Source: Sandaracinaceae bacterium (GTDB taxonomy: Bacteria; Myxococcota_A; Polyangia; Polyangiales; Houyiibacteriaceae). Taken from it: a stretch of DNA of 64,000 bases. Location of the stretch: assembly GCA_016706685.1 (NCBI GenBank), contig JADJJE010000004.1, forward strand, positions 355,298 to 419,297, in the 5' to 3' direction. The translations under genes and the position numbers were made by a program. Of this stretch, positions 1 through 9,049 are shown piece after piece (position 1 is the stretch's first letter; the number at the start of each line of letters is the position of its first letter). The notes below the pieces were generated by a model. The model searched no databases. It was not told where the DNA came from and worked only from the letters and a program-made list of their open reading frames with translations.

Positions 1-2160
1 GCGCGCGCACAGCTTGCTGTTCAGCTGGCTCACGTCGGCGTTCTTGGCGGCCTTGGCCATGGCGCGCGGGTCGCCCAGCAGCACCACCAGGCGCTTGGCA
101 CGCGTGACCGCCGTGTACAGCAGGGCGCGGCTGAGCAGCATGTGATGCGAGCCGTGCAGCACCACCACGATGCCCTCGAACTCACTGCCCTGCACCTTGT
201 GGACGGTGCTGGCGTAGGCCAGCGTGAGCGCGTCCAGGTGCTCGATCTTGTACTGCACCTCGCGGCCGTCGACCATCACGTAGGTGATGCCGCCCTGGAT
301 GCGCCGCACCGTGCCGAGGTCCCCGTTGTACACGTCGCGCTCGTAGTCGTTGCGCAGCTGCATGACCTTGTCGCCGGGGCGCAGCACCGCGCGGGTGGGC
401 TCGGTGGTGGCCTCAGCCGTGGGCAGCGTGGGCGTGGCGCTGGGGTTGAAGCGCGCCTGCAACACCTCGTTGAGTTTGAGCGTCCCGGCGGGGCCGCTGC
501 GCATGGGCGACAGCACCTGCAGGTTGTTCATCTCGATGCCGTAGACGGTGTTCATGCGCTCGACCAGCTGCACCAGCTTCTCGTGCAGGGCCTCGGGCGT
601 GTTGGCGCGGATGGTGAACAGGTCGCCCTCACCGCGCTCGCCTGCGGGCGTGGGCTCGGGCAGCTCACCGCGCAGGATGGCGTGGGCGCCGCGCACGATG
701 GCCGAGCGCTGCGCCTGCCGGAACACCTCGCCCAGGCGCACCACCGGGCAGATGCCGCTGTCGATCAAGTCGCGCAGCACCTGCCCCGGGCCCACGGGCG
801 GCAGCTGGTCCACGTCGCCCACCAGCACCAGCGTGGCGGAGGGGGGCACGGCCAGGAACAAGCGCTCGGCCAGGCGCACGTCCAGCATGGAGGCCTCGTC
901 CACCAGGATGAGCTCGGCGTCGATGGGGTCGTCGTCGTACTTCTGGAAGCGGGCCAGCGCGGGGTTCCACTCGAGCGTGCGGTGCACGGTCTTGGCCTCG
1001 TGCCCCGTGGCCTCGGTCATGCGCTTGGCGGCGCGGCCAGTGGGCGCGCAGAGCACCACGCGGCGGCCCAGCGCGCGGTGCGCCGCGACCACGGCCTTGA
1101 TGGTGGTGGTCTTGCCGGTGCCGGGCCCGCCCGTGAGCACCATGAGCCCGGTGGTCAGGCTGGCGCCCACCGCGGAGCGCTGCGTCTCGCTCAGCGGCGA
1201 GCCGTCCAGGGCCGCGGCCACCGCGGCGTCGGCACCCGCGGGGAGCTTGCGGGTGCGCGCCAGCGTCGCCAGCAGGTTGGCCACGCGACGCTCGGCGCGG
1301 TGCAGCGGGGGCACGTAGAGGTCGCCCTCGTCTTCGATGACCAGGCCCCGCAGGAACAGCGTGGGCAGGGCCGCCTCCACCGCGTCGGTGGGCACCCGCA
1401 GCAGCGTGCAGCCCTGCAGGAGCTGGTCGCGCGTGAGGAACAAGTGCCCGTCGTCCGCGGCCTTGCCCAGCAGGTGCAACGTGGCCCCCGCGGCGCGGCG
1501 CGGGTCGTCCTCGGCGATGCCCAGCCCACGGCCGATCTGGTCCGCGGTGCGGAAGCCGATGCCGCTGACCTCCTCCGCCACCATGTACGGGTCCTCGCGC
1601 ACCTGGCGCACGGCGTCGTCCTGGTAGCGCCGCATCACCCGGTCGGCGGCGGCCTGACCGATGCCGAGGCCACGCAGGAACACCATGGTCTCCACCAGCG
1701 CGTGCTTCTCGCGCACGGCTTTGGCAATGGAAGTGGCGCGACCTGCGCCGATGCCCGGCACCTCGCGCAGGCGCTTGCTCTGCTGCGTGATGATGTCGAT
1801 GGTCTCGTCGCCGAAGTGCTGCACCAGGCGCTCGGCCAGCCCCTTGCCGATGCCCCCGATGAGGCCGCTGCCCAGGTAGCGCACGATGCCCGGCGCGGTG
1901 GTGGGCAGCACGGGCGTGAAGCCGTTGACCTGGAAGCGCCGGCCGAAGCGCGGGTGGTCCGAGAAGCGCCCGCGCAGACGCAGCGTCTCGCCCACGCTCA
2001 CGTTGCCCAGGTTGCCCACGGCCGTGACGTCGGCCGCCTCGGCGCTGTCACGCGTGCGCACGGCGCGGATCACCGCGAAGAGACCGTCTTCGCTGCGGAA
2101 GAGCACGTCCTCCACGCTGACCTCGACGACCTCTTCGTGGCGGTTCGGGGGTTCGTTCAC
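1..2160 (-). CDS. recD2: RecD2-type ATP-dependent DNA helicase (3' end cut by window edge)
   Basis: A superfamily 1B 5'-3' DNA helicase of the RecD2 (RecBC-independent) type. The 720 visible residues run from an N-terminal OB-like region through helix-hairpin-helix repeats (about 90-200, with GIGAGRA and GLGIGQAAADR) to the motor. Walker A GGPGTGKTTT lies near residues 345-354, the DEAS motif II near 418, GDVDQLPPVG follows, then the VHKVQGSEFEG motif near 655 and YTAVTRAKR near 685. Usual family length is 720-800 residues, so only the extreme C-terminus is missing. The start is taken as GTG at 2160; an in-frame GTG at 2178 would overlap the upstream lipoprotein gene, and neither has a strong Shine-Dalgarno sequence. 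It lies last in a same-strand run of envelope lipoprotein genes, an odd setting for a repair helicase. The family assignment is firm. Confidence 0.95.
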   Translation of the reverse strand, partial: MNEPPNRHEEVVEVSVEDVLFRSEDGLFAVIRAVRTRDSAEAADVTAVGNLGNVSVGETLRLRGRFSDHPRFGRRFQVNGFTPVLPTTAPGIVRYLGSGLIGGIGKGLAERLVQHFGDETIDIITQQSKRLREVPGIGAGRATSIAKAVREKHALVETMVFLRGLGIGQAAADRVMRRYQDDAVRQVREDPYMVAEEVSGIGFRTADQIGRGLGIAEDDPRRAAGATLHLLGKAADDGHLFLTRDQLLQGCTLLRVPTDAVEAALPTLFLRGLVIEDEGDLYVPPLHRAERRVANLLATLARTRKLPAGADAAVAAALDGSPLSETQRSAVGASLTTGLMVLTGGPGTGKTTTIKAVVAAHRALGRRVVLCAPTGRAAKRMTEATGHEAKTVHRTLEWNPALARFQKYDDDPIDAELILVDEASMLDVRLAERLFLAVPPSATLVLVGDVDQLPPVGPGQVLRDLIDSGICPVVRLGEVFRQAQRSAIVRGAHAILRGELPEPTPAGERGEGDLFTIRANTPEALHEKLVQLVERMNTVYGIEMNNLQVLSPMRSGPAGTLKLNEVLQARFNPSATPTLPTAEATTEPTRAVLRPGDKVMQLRNDYERDVYNGDLGTVRRIQGGITYVMVDGREVQYKIEHLDALTLAYASTVHKVQGSEFEGIVVVLHGSHHMLLSRALLYTAVTRAKRLVVLLGDPRAMAKAAKNADVSQLNSKLCAR

Positions 2161-2171
2161 CGACCAGGCGC

Positions 2172-3440
2172 TTACCACGTTTCGCCGTCTGCGGCGCCCC
2201 CGGGAGTGCAGCTGGCCCGCGTGATGAAGGCCCCTGGTTCTCCCGAGCGAGGATCATCTCCGACACGCTGCGCACAGCGCCCCTCGACGCCACCGGCGAC
2301 GGCCGGCACCGCGGACAGCCGGCGCCCCTGTGCATCTCGCAGGTACAGCGGCTCGCCCGAGTTGGTGAGCCCGCCCGTGGCGATGGGCCCCTCGAGCCGC
2401 ACGATGGGCACGCCCGGCGGGATGGGCGCATCACCGTGCATGGCGCCGGCGTCGAAGCGCGCCGCCACCAGCAGCACGCGCGCCCCGGGCGCGAGCACCA
2501 CCCCGCTGGTCACCTCGTCGCCCTCGCGTTCGGGCGCGTCGGCCAGCGTCAGGCCCGCCAGGGGCAGCGGCACCGGGCCGTGGTTCAGCAGCTCCACGTA
2601 CTCTTGGTCGGGGTCGGGGCCCAGAGGGTCGGCCAGCACTTCGGTGATGCTCAGCTGGGCCAGCGGCGGGTGCGTGCGCACCAGCGTGTCCACCGTGGTG
2701 GTGGCGCCGCTCAGGCTGAGCGCCTCCATGCGCACGGTGTAGAACGTGTCGGCGTCGAGGCCGCGCAGCCAGAGCGTGGTCTCGGCGCGCTCGGCCAGGG
2801 AGCGGGCCACCACGCCCCCCGCGCCCAGCTCCACGATGGCGCTCGCGGTCAGGAACGCGCGCACCCGCAGGGCGTCGTCGCTGCGCAACAGGCAGAACCC
2901 CGAGATGGACTCTTCGTCGCGCTCGCAGTCGGTGGCCGAAGGAAGCGCGGGGTCCACCTCCGCGCCGGTCACCTCGAAGCGCACGAAGGTGGGCATGACG
3001 GGGGCGCCCTGCGCGTCGAGGCTGCCCTCGTCCACGCCCAGCTCGTGCTCGCCCGAAGGGAGCCGCGTGAGCGGATCGAGCCGCAGGCAGACGGCCGCTT
3101 CCACGCCCATCTCCGTGCATGGCCGCTGCTCCGCGCGGTGGGCGATGGCCCCGAGGGGCCCACGCCAGCCCGTCTGGATGCGCATGCTGGGGCCCTCCGG
3201 ACCGAGCGCGATCCACGCGCGCGGCAGCTCGTCAGGAACACCCGCGCTCCCGTGCGCGGGCCACGTGGCCACTAGTAGTGGCGAGGGCAGCACGCCAGCG
3301 TCAGCCGCAGGCGGCTCACGCGAGGGGATGCCCACGTCGAGGCACGCCCCGAGCAGGAGGGCCGCGCTAGAGGGCACGAGCTGGTGGTGAAGGCATCGCG
3401 CACGAGGCGGCGACAGACGGCGGGCAGCAGTGGGCGGCAT
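2172..3440 (-). CDS. Lipoprotein with lamin-tail domain
   Basis: A predicted lipoprotein of 422 residues. An N-terminal hydrophobic stretch ends in the lipobox LLLGAC, followed by an Asp/Pro/Ala-rich linker. Residues around 70-270 look like Ig-like or fibronectin-like beta-sandwich sequence, and a lamin-tail domain (LSITEVLADP, then DQEYVELLNHG and LAGLTLADA) begins near residue 275. Lamin-tail domains in bacteria occur on secreted and surface proteins, often beside nucleases, but no catalytic domain is visible here. ATG at 3440 is preferred; a TTG lies 21 bases further upstream. The stop is 11 bases before the recD2 GTG at 2160, and the upstream rlpA-like gene ends 45 bases away, so it probably belongs to one transcript. 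The function is unknown. Confidence 0.8.
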   Translation of the reverse strand: MPPTAARRLSPPRARCLHHQLVPSSAALLLGACLDVGIPSREPPAADAGVLPSPLLVATWPAHGSAGVPDELPRAWIALGPEGPSMRIQTGWRGPLGAIAHRAEQRPCTEMGVEAAVCLRLDPLTRLPSGEHELGVDEGSLDAQGAPVMPTFVRFEVTGAEVDPALPSATDCERDEESISGFCLLRSDDALRVRAFLTASAIVELGAGGVVARSLAERAETTLWLRGLDADTFYTVRMEALSLSGATTTVDTLVRTHPPLAQLSITEVLADPLGPDPDQEYVELLNHGPVPLPLAGLTLADAPEREGDEVTSGVVLAPGARVLLVAARFDAGAMHGDAPIPPGVPIVRLEGPIATGGLTNSGEPLYLRDAQGRRLSAVPAVAGGVEGRCAQRVGDDPRSGEPGAFITRASCTPGGAADGETW

Positions 3441-3485
3441 GGCCCGGGTATCGGGCGCCAACGAGCGCGGTTGCGCAGGTCCCGC

Positions 3486-4097
3486 TCACCGCGCTGGGCG
3501 GTGCACGATCTCCACGCGTACGGGCACGACTCCGGCGCGGATCATGTCGAGCTCCTCGGCCGCCGCGCGCGAGAGGTCGATGATGCGGCGCCGGTCGCCG
3601 AAGGGGCCTCGGTCGTTCACCCGCGCGTAGGTCACCGCGCCGGTGTCTTCGCGCGTGACGCGCAGGATGGTGCCGAAGCGCAGATCGCGGCTGGCCGCCG
3701 TGAATTCGGTGGTGCGGTAGGGCTCGCCGCTGGCGGTGCTACGGCCCGCCAAGCGGTCGCTGTAGTAACTGGCACGCCCCGTCAGCGTCTCGAGCGCCGG
3801 CGCGCTGCTGTACTGGGCGGCGTAGGGGCTGCCGCTGGTGGCGCTGCTGGCCGTGACCGAGTGCGTGGTGGACCCCGCTGGGTCAGTGGCCGCGCCGCTG
3901 CCGCTCTCGGAGGTGGCGGCTTGTTCGCCGGCGGTGCCTTCACTTCCGCTGGACGCTGGGGCGGAGGCGCGTGCGGCGCTGGACCCGCCGGACCCACCGG
4001 ACCCGCCACCGCAGCCAAGGGTCAGCAGCAGCGCGCCAAAGAGCCCCGCGCGGAGCGTGCGCGCTGTAGGGCGGCGCCCCGGGTGAGTTGGCATCAT
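3486..4097 (-). CDS. RlpA-family septal ring lytic transglycosylase-like lipoprotein
   Basis: A 203-residue lipoprotein with a signal peptide ending LLTLGC and a long Gly/Ser/Ala-rich linker to about residue 100. The double-psi beta-barrel domain of RlpA follows: TGRASYYSDRLAGRSTASGE, then FGTILRV and the NDRGPFGDRRRIIDLSRAAAEEL block. RlpA proteins bind or cleave glycan strands lacking stem peptides at the septum. The catalytic Asp of the NDRGP motif is present. There is no C-terminal SPOR domain, so septal targeting may differ from E. coli RlpA. Two adjacent ATG codons (4097 and 4094) follow GGAGG at good spacing. The first overlaps the stop of the upstream heme lipoprotein gene (ATGATG arrangement), implying translational coupling. 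Confidence 0.9.
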   Translation of the reverse strand: MMPTHPGRRPTARTLRAGLFGALLLTLGCGGGSGGSGGSSAARASAPASSGSEGTAGEQAATSESGSGAATDPAGSTTHSVTASSATSGSPYAAQYSSAPALETLTGRASYYSDRLAGRSTASGEPYRTTEFTAASRDLRFGTILRVTREDTGAVTYARVNDRGPFGDRRRIIDLSRAAAEELDMIRAGVVPVRVEIVHRPAR

Positions 4098-5779
4098 GGG
4101 GGACCTCCAGCCGCCGGCAGCCCGTGGCCGGGCACGAGCAGCGTCCTGCGGAACGCGTCATACAAAAAGCGGTCGCTGTGCTCGGGGTTGTGACAGCCGG
4201 TGCACACGCTCGCCGGCACGTCACGCCGCGCCGGCGCCACGCTGCCTCCGGAGGCCACGTGCGCGCTGCCCGGACCGTGGCAGTTCTCGCAGCCCACGTT
4301 GATGAGGGCGCCGTCGCCCAGCTGCGTGACGGTGGAGCCGCCCGGCTGCAGGTAGCCCGTCACGTGGCACCCCACGCAGCTGAGGTTGAACTGCTTGTGG
4401 CGCACCTCGAGCGTGCTGTAGGCCCGCCCGTGCGGGTGCCCACGCCACCACGTGTACGCCGCGCTGTGGCAGCTCTCACATGCCGCCGAGCCCAGGTAGT
4501 GCGGCTCTCCCGCAGCCACGGGTTCGGGTGCCCAGTCGGCCAGCGCGACCCGGTTGTGCTCGTTCACCCGGCGCGCCAGGGCCTCCATGGCAGCGGTCAC
4601 CTCGGCGTCTTGCGGCGCGTCGGGTGGCAGCTCGAAGAACGTGGCCGCTAGGGCGAGTTGGTCCGGGGGCAGGGCGGGTGGAACGACCCCCGCGAGCTCC
4701 GCCTGCATCCCGCTCAGGCGGCCCCGCTGCCGCGCGATCTGCTGTGCGTCGGCGCCCTCCTGCTCCCAGCGCGCGAGGCTGGCCGAGAGCTCCTCGATGT
4801 CCGCCTCGAGCGTGGTGCGACGGGCCGCCGCGCTCCATGGGCTCACGTCCACGATGGGGCTCGCGGGCGCGGTTCCCGGCGGCGGCAGGTAGATGCCCGC
4901 CACGGTGACCCCTTGGCCCTGCCGGCTGGCGTGCAGCACCAGCGCGTCGCCCGCGCTGCCCGGGGGGAGCGCCTCGTCCACGTCCGCCCCGCCCAGCACC
5001 ACCACGTGCACCCCGGCCACCTGAGCCACCGCCCGGGCCGTCCGGCGCCCGCCACGTGTGAGCACCACCACCAGATCGCGCGTGGCGTTGGCTGGCGCAT
5101 CCAACAGAGCACGCGTGGCGTCGGCGGCCGCCCGGGGCTCCTCCTCGGTGATGCCCAGCACCAGCACGGTGCGCCCCGCCACCTCGCGCCGCACCGCGTC
5201 GCTGGCCTCGCGCCCCAGCAGCGGCAGCCGCGCCCGGGTGGCCAGCGCCTCGAGCGCCTGCGGCTCGGCCCTGTCGTGTGCTCCGGGCAGGGCGGCCGCC
5301 ACCTCGAACCGTGCCACCACGTCGGCCACCGCCTCGGCGTTGAGCGCGTCTTGGCCCGCCTGGGCACGGGCGGCGAAGCTGGGGCCGTCCGCGCCGTCTG
5401 CAGCCGGGGCGCCTTCGTCCGGAGCGCCATGCGCGGCGGCGTGTGGGCCGTGCGACTGCCCGGAGAAGAACAGGTCACCCGCCATCAAGGTGAGCGTGGG
5501 CCCGGCAGCCCGTGTGGCCGCGATCCGTGCGGCGACCCGATCGATGCCCCCGAGGGGACGGCTGGTGCAGCCGCAGGGCTCGAGGTAGCCCTTGAGATCA
5601 GTAACGATGGCGAGGGTGAAGGCGGGGGGGGGCAGGGTGGCCTCCACCAAAGGCGACTCGCCCCCATCCGGGTCCCCACCGCAGCCCCGCGCCGTACACG
5701 CTGCAAGCAGGAGACAGCAGCCGAGACCCCACAGCCGCGCCGTGAGCCTCGAGCCGCGCGTGGCGTTGACCTCTGGCAT
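4094..5779 (-). CDS. Metallophosphatase-like lipoprotein with C-terminal tetraheme cytochrome c domain
   Basis: A 561-residue lipoprotein (lipobox LLLAAC). Residues 45-300 resemble the UshA/5'-nucleotidase-like calcineurin fold: [21 protein letters not shown] and a PGAHD in place of the usual PGNHD. Several metal ligands of true phosphatases are altered, so activity is doubtful. A helical region (about 330-430) leads to a C-terminal cytochrome c554-like domain with four CxxCH motifs: CESCH, CVGCH, CENCH and CTGCH. Multiheme lipoproteins of this kind act in periplasmic electron transfer. ATG at 5779 is chosen, with an in-frame GTG at 5788 as alternative. It is first in the minus-strand run and diverges from the rpsP operon. 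EPCGC-type phosphatase-like domains joined to cytochromes are known as a family, but their role is unclear. Confidence 0.85.
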   Translation of the reverse strand: MPEVNATRGSRLTARLWGLGCCLLLAACTARGCGGDPDGGESPLVEATLPPPAFTLAIVTDLKGYLEPCGCTSRPLGGIDRVAARIAATRAAGPTLTLMAGDLFFSGQSHGPHAAAHGAPDEGAPAADGADGPSFAARAQAGQDALNAEAVADVVARFEVAAALPGAHDRAEPQALEALATRARLPLLGREASDAVRREVAGRTVLVLGITEEEPRAAADATRALLDAPANATRDLVVVLTRGGRRTARAVAQVAGVHVVVLGGADVDEALPPGSAGDALVLHASRQGQGVTVAGIYLPPPGTAPASPIVDVSPWSAAARRTTLEADIEELSASLARWEQEGADAQQIARQRGRLSGMQAELAGVVPPALPPDQLALAATFFELPPDAPQDAEVTAAMEALARRVNEHNRVALADWAPEPVAAGEPHYLGSAACESCHSAAYTWWRGHPHGRAYSTLEVRHKQFNLSCVGCHVTGYLQPGGSTVTQLGDGALINVGCENCHGPGSAHVASGGSVAPARRDVPASVCTGCHNPEHSDRFLYDAFRRTLLVPGHGLPAAGGPP

Positions 5780-5873
5780 CGCAGGCACTCATAGCGATAA
5801 AGTGCTCGGGGAACAAAGCATTCCCTCCTGCCCAGGAATCGCGCCCGCTCGGCCACACAATGCGCCAGTCGCC

Positions 5874-5902
5874 TTGACGCTTGTCTGCAAGCCCGCTAGC
5901 TT
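5874..5902 (+). promoter_or_regulatory. Candidate sigma70 promoter of the rpsP operon
   Basis: A -35 box TTGACG (5874-5879) and a -10 box TAGCTT (5897-5902) are separated by exactly 17 bases. The expected start point near 5909 leaves a leader of about 60 bases before rpsP. This is the only good promoter-like pair seen in the intergenic region. Confidence 0.6.
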
Positions 5903-5969
5903 CCGCCGCCGGTTGCCCCCGAGGACCTTTCCTTGGCGCAAACATCCCGGAAAAAAGAGGAATCTCCCC

Positions 5970-6227
5970 ATGGTCGTGGTTCGACTTGCCCGACGTGGCG
6001 CCAAGAAGCGTCCGTTTTATCACATCGTCGTCACCGACAAGCAGAACGCGCGTGACGGCCGTTTCATCGAAGAGATCGGCTACTACGATCCCTCCCGTGA
6101 GATCACCGAGGCCCACGTTCTCTACGACCGCCTGGCCCACTGGGTTTCGCAGGGTGCTCAGCTGAGCGAGCGCGTCGAGAAGGTCGTCAAGGCCCACAAG
6201 AAGGCCAGCGCAGCCGCGGCTGCCTGA
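5970..6227 (+). CDS. rpsP: 30S ribosomal protein S16
   Basis: Small-subunit protein S16, needed for assembly of the 30S 5' domain. The 85 residues carry the family N-terminus [20 protein letters not shown], then [16 protein letters not shown] and an Ala/Lys tail. The length fits the family. ATG at 5970 follows AAAGAGG at 5954-5960. An upstream open extension of the frame exists but has no S16 homology. It heads the rpsP-khpA-rimM-trmD-rplS cluster conserved across bacteria. Confidence 0.98.
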   Translation: MVVVRLARRGAKKRPFYHIVVTDKQNARDGRFIEEIGYYDPSREITEAHVLYDRLAHWVSQGAQLSERVEKVVKAHKKASAAAAA

Positions 6228-6320
6228 GCCCGAGCCAGCTCCAGCCGTGCCGGTCGCCGCTTCTTCGGCGCCACTCAGCGGAGCTGGTTTTCTCACTTTC
6301 ACTCGAGGCTCGTCGGTACC

Positions 6321-6560
6321 TTGCAGGACCTCAAAGATCTCGTCGCCTACATCGCCCGTGCGCTCGTGGATGACCCCGACTCCGTGGAAGTCTCCGCGGT
6401 CGAGGAAGACCGCGCCATCGTGCTGGAGCTGAGCGTGGCCGAGGACGACCTCGGGAAGGTCATCGGACGCGAAGGCCGGACGGCACGCGCCCTTCGCACC
6501 GTGGTGGCCGCTGCCTCCACGCGCTTCGACAAGCGCGTGGTGCTCGACATCCTCGAGTGA
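6321..6560 (+). CDS. khpA: KhpA-type KH-domain RNA-binding protein
   Basis: A 79-residue single KH-domain protein (YlqC/KhpA family). It contains LVAYIARALVDDPDSVEV at the N-terminus and the GxxG loop VIGREGRTA that contacts RNA. KhpA, usually with KhpB/Jag, binds many RNAs and affects cell division. No ATG is available; TTG at 6321 matches the family N-terminus and has GAGG about 12 bases upstream. Its stop overlaps the rimM start by four bases (GTGA). The place between rpsP and rimM is typical. Confidence 0.95.
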   Translation: MQDLKDLVAYIARALVDDPDSVEVSAVEEDRAIVLELSVAEDDLGKVIGREGRTARALRTVVAAASTRFDKRVVLDILE

Positions 6561-7120
6561 CCGGCAAGCGCGAGAGCAGCGCGCCGGATGGCAGCGAGTC
6601 CAAGTGGGTGGCCCTCGGGGCCATCACGCGGCCGCACGGCGTCCGGGGCGAGCTGCGCGTGCACCTCTTCAACGCGGACTCCGACCTGCTGAGCACGCTG
6701 CCGCGCGTTCACCTGCGGAACGCCGATGGGCACCTGCAGATGTACTCGGTGCGCTCCGCGCGCCGCGCGCCCAAGACGTGGCTGTTGGCGCTCGACGGGG
6801 TCACCACGCCCGAGTCGGCCGAGGCCCTTCGCGACCACGAGGTGTGCATCCCCCGCGCGGAGATGCCCGTCCCCGACGCCGACGAATTCTACCTGGGCGA
6901 TGCCGTGGGCCTGCCCGTGATGCGCGCCGGCGAGAAGGTGGGTGAGGTGCTCGAGGTCATGCTGTATCCGAGCATGGAGTGCTTCCGCTGCCGCTTCGAA
7001 GACGGCATCCGCGAGGTGCCGGTGATGCGCCCGTGGGTGGAAGGTGTGGACATCGAGGGCGGCGAGGTGCGGGTCGGTGATCTGGACGATCTCCCGCTCG
7101 AGAAGCTCGGCGGGGCCTGA
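6557..7120 (+). CDS. rimM: 16S rRNA processing protein RimM
   Basis: RimM binds S19 and helps mature the 3' (head) domain of the 30S subunit. The 187 residues have the N-terminal RimM barrel (ALGAITRPHGVRGELRVHLF) and a C-terminal PRC-barrel (EFYLGDAVGLPV, then RPWVEGVDIEGGEV). The GTG start overlaps the khpA stop by four bases, and the stop shares one base with the trmD start, so translation through khpA-rimM-trmD is likely coupled. Confidence 0.96.
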   Translation: MTGKRESSAPDGSESKWVALGAITRPHGVRGELRVHLFNADSDLLSTLPRVHLRNADGHLQMYSVRSARRAPKTWLLALDGVTTPESAEALRDHEVCIPRAEMPVPDADEFYLGDAVGLPVMRAGEKVGEVLEVMLYPSMECFRCRFEDGIREVPVMRPWVEGVDIEGGEVRVGDLDDLPLEKLGGA

Positions 7121-7890
7121 TGCGCTTCGAGGTGGTCACGCTCTTTCCCGAGCTCTTCGCCGCAGCCGACGTGGGTCTGCTGGGCAAGGCGCGCGAGCGG
7201 GGGGACGTGTCGCTCACGCTGCTGTCCCCGCGCGAGTTCGCCACGGACAAGCACCGCTCCGTGGACGACTACCCTTATGGCGGCGGCAGCGGCATGGTGC
7301 TGATGCCCGCGCCCATCGTGGAGGCGCTCGAGCACCTGGATGCCCAGCGCTCGGGGCCCACGCGGCGCGTGCTGCTCACCCCGCAGGGCGCGCCCTTCAC
7401 GCAGCGCACGGCCGAGCGGCTGTCCACGTACCCCGCGCTCACGCTCATCTGCGGGCGCTACGAGGGCTTCGACGAGCGCATCCGCAGCCACGTGGACGAG
7501 GAGCTCTCGCTCGGTGACTTCGTGTTGTTGGGCGGTGAGATCGCCGCGCTGGCGGTCATCGAGGCCACCGCGCGGCTGCTGCCCGGGGTGCTGGGCAACG
7601 AGCGCTCCGCCACGGACGAGTCGCACGCCGGCTTCCTGCTGGAGTACCCGCAGTACACCCGGCCGCCCGAGTTCCGGGGGCAGGGCATCCCGGACATCCT
7701 CATGAGCGGACACCACGCCAAGATCGAGGCATGGAGGCGGCGCGAGTCCGTGCGGCGCACCTTGCAGCGCCGGCCCGATCTGCTCGAGGGGCGCACGCTT
7801 CATGCGGAGCTCGCCAAGCTGGTGGCCTCGGTGAAGGCCGAGCTCGCCGCCGAGGCGGAGCAAGCGCCCACCGACGGGGACGCCACGTGA
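7120..7890 (+). CDS. trmD: tRNA (guanine-N1)-methyltransferase TrmD
   Basis: TrmD methylates G37 of tRNAs using S-adenosylmethionine and prevents +1 frameshifting. The 256 residues begin MRFEVVTLFPELF and contain DDYPYGGGSGMVLMP, CGRYEGFDERI and the trefoil-knot SAM site GDFVLLGGEIAALAVIEA. The C-terminal domain has YTRPPEFRGQGIPDIL and SGHHAKIEAWRR. Length and order match the family. It overlaps rimM by one base and the next gene by four. Confidence 0.98.
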   Translation: MRFEVVTLFPELFAAADVGLLGKARERGDVSLTLLSPREFATDKHRSVDDYPYGGGSGMVLMPAPIVEALEHLDAQRSGPTRRVLLTPQGAPFTQRTAERLSTYPALTLICGRYEGFDERIRSHVDEELSLGDFVLLGGEIAALAVIEATARLLPGVLGNERSATDESHAGFLLEYPQYTRPPEFRGQGIPDILMSGHHAKIEAWRRRESVRRTLQRRPDLLEGRTLHAELAKLVASVKAELAAEAEQAPTDGDAT

Positions 7891-8462
7891 GCCGGCGTGT
7901 CTACTGCGCCCTGGTCCACCACCCCGTGAAGGACCGCGATGGCGCCACCGTGGCGACTTCCATCACCAACCTGGACGTCCACGACATCGCGCGCTCCTCG
8001 CGCACTTACGGCCTCGCGGGGTACTACCTGGTCAGCCCCATCACCGCCCAGCACGCCATCGTGGACCGCATCCTGGACCACTGGCGGCCGGGCCAGGCCG
8101 GGGCGGGGCGTGTGCCCCAGCGCGCCGAGGCGCTTCGATTGATCGAGGTGACCCGCAGCATCGAGGAGTCCATTGCGCACATCCAGGCGCGGGAGGGCCA
8201 GGCGCCACGCGTGTGGGCCACCGGCGCGAGGGCCCCCGAGGGCAAGGCCATCCTGTCCTTCGTGGAGGGGTCACGCGTGCTGCATGATGACCCTGGTGTG
8301 CCGACCTTGATCCTGTTCGGGACGGGCCACGGGCTCACGAACGATACCGTGCTCGGCGCCGATGCCGTGCTGGCCCCGATCCGCGCGGGCAGCGACTACA
8401 ACCACCTCTCGGTGCGCGCCGCCGCGGCCATCATCTTCGACCGGCTCTTCGGCGAAGGCTGA
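7887..8462 (+). CDS. SPOUT-fold RNA methyltransferase (Methyltrn_RNA_4 family)
   Basis: A 191-residue protein of the SPOUT methyltransferase family that commonly sits next to trmD in deltaproteobacteria and some thermophiles. It opens with RVYCALVHHPVKDRDG and SITNLDVHDIARSSRTYG. The knot region near the C-terminus contains PTLILFGTGHGL and APIRAGSDYNHLSVRAAAAI. The RNA substrate is not known from sequence. GTG at 7887 overlaps the trmD stop by four bases (GTGA). Confidence 0.88.
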   Translation: MSRRVYCALVHHPVKDRDGATVATSITNLDVHDIARSSRTYGLAGYYLVSPITAQHAIVDRILDHWRPGQAGAGRVPQRAEALRLIEVTRSIEESIAHIQAREGQAPRVWATGARAPEGKAILSFVEGSRVLHDDPGVPTLILFGTGHGLTNDTVLGADAVLAPIRAGSDYNHLSVRAAAAIIFDRLFGEG

Positions 8463-8485
8463 CGGCGCCGAGATGGATATTGGAT

Positions 8486-8513
8486 TGACATCCCTCGGGA
8501 TCAGGCTAAACAG
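8486..8513 (+). promoter_or_regulatory. Candidate promoter upstream of rplS
   Basis: A perfect -35 TTGACA (8486-8491) is followed after 16 bases by TAAACA (8508-8513). Transcription from here would give a leader of roughly 40 bases before rplS. It suggests rplS has its own promoter in addition to read-through from the rpsP cluster. Confidence 0.5.
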
Positions 8514-8562
8514 CGACCCCCAACGCCACCGGGCATGTTGTCCCGCGAGACGCAGGTAGACC

Positions 8563-8922
8563 ATGAGCAAAGCTGTCCCTCTCATCCAGGCGATTGACGC
8601 CTCCCAGGCCCGCACCCTGACCCCCTTCCGGCCCGGCGACACCGTCCGCGTCCACTATCGCATCCGCGAGGGTGAGAAGGAGCGCGTCCAGGTGTTCGAG
8701 GGCGTCGTGATTCGCCGCAAGAGCGGCGGCGCTGGCGCCACCTTCACCGTCCGCAAGGTCTCGTACAGCGTCGGCGTCGAGCGCATCTTCCCGCTCAACT
8801 CGCCCCGCATCGAGAAGGTGGAAGTGCAGGCCCGCGGCCACGTGCGCCGCGCCAAGCTGTACTACCTCCGCGATCTGGCCGGCAAGAAGTCCCGCCTGCG
8901 CGAGACCAAGAAGCACCGCTGA
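8563..8922 (+). CDS. rplS: 50S ribosomal protein L19
   Basis: Large-subunit protein L19, located at the 30S-50S interface. The 119 residues contain [29 protein letters not shown], the [21 protein letters not shown] core and the basic tail [20 protein letters not shown]. Length is typical. It closes the rpsP cluster after a 100-base gap holding a candidate promoter. Confidence 0.98.
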   Translation: MSKAVPLIQAIDASQARTLTPFRPGDTVRVHYRIREGEKERVQVFEGVVIRRKSGGAGATFTVRKVSYSVGVERIFPLNSPRIEKVEVQARGHVRRAKLYYLRDLAGKKSRLRETKKHR

Positions 8923-9049
8923 AGCCCCGCGGTCCGAAGGGATCGCGTGCGCAGCCGTGTGTTCGTCACGAACGCCCTCGAACAGCCTGTTCCGGGGCGT
9001 TTCGCCGTTGGGTCGGGCGTGCTCCCGGCATGCCGGGTATGCTCGCCGC

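Noticed and set aside
142..2742. An 866-residue plus-strand open frame at the left edge
   Set aside because: It opposes the recD2 gene, whose helicase motifs are clear on the minus strand; the plus frame is His/Ala/Gly-rich low-complexity sequence.
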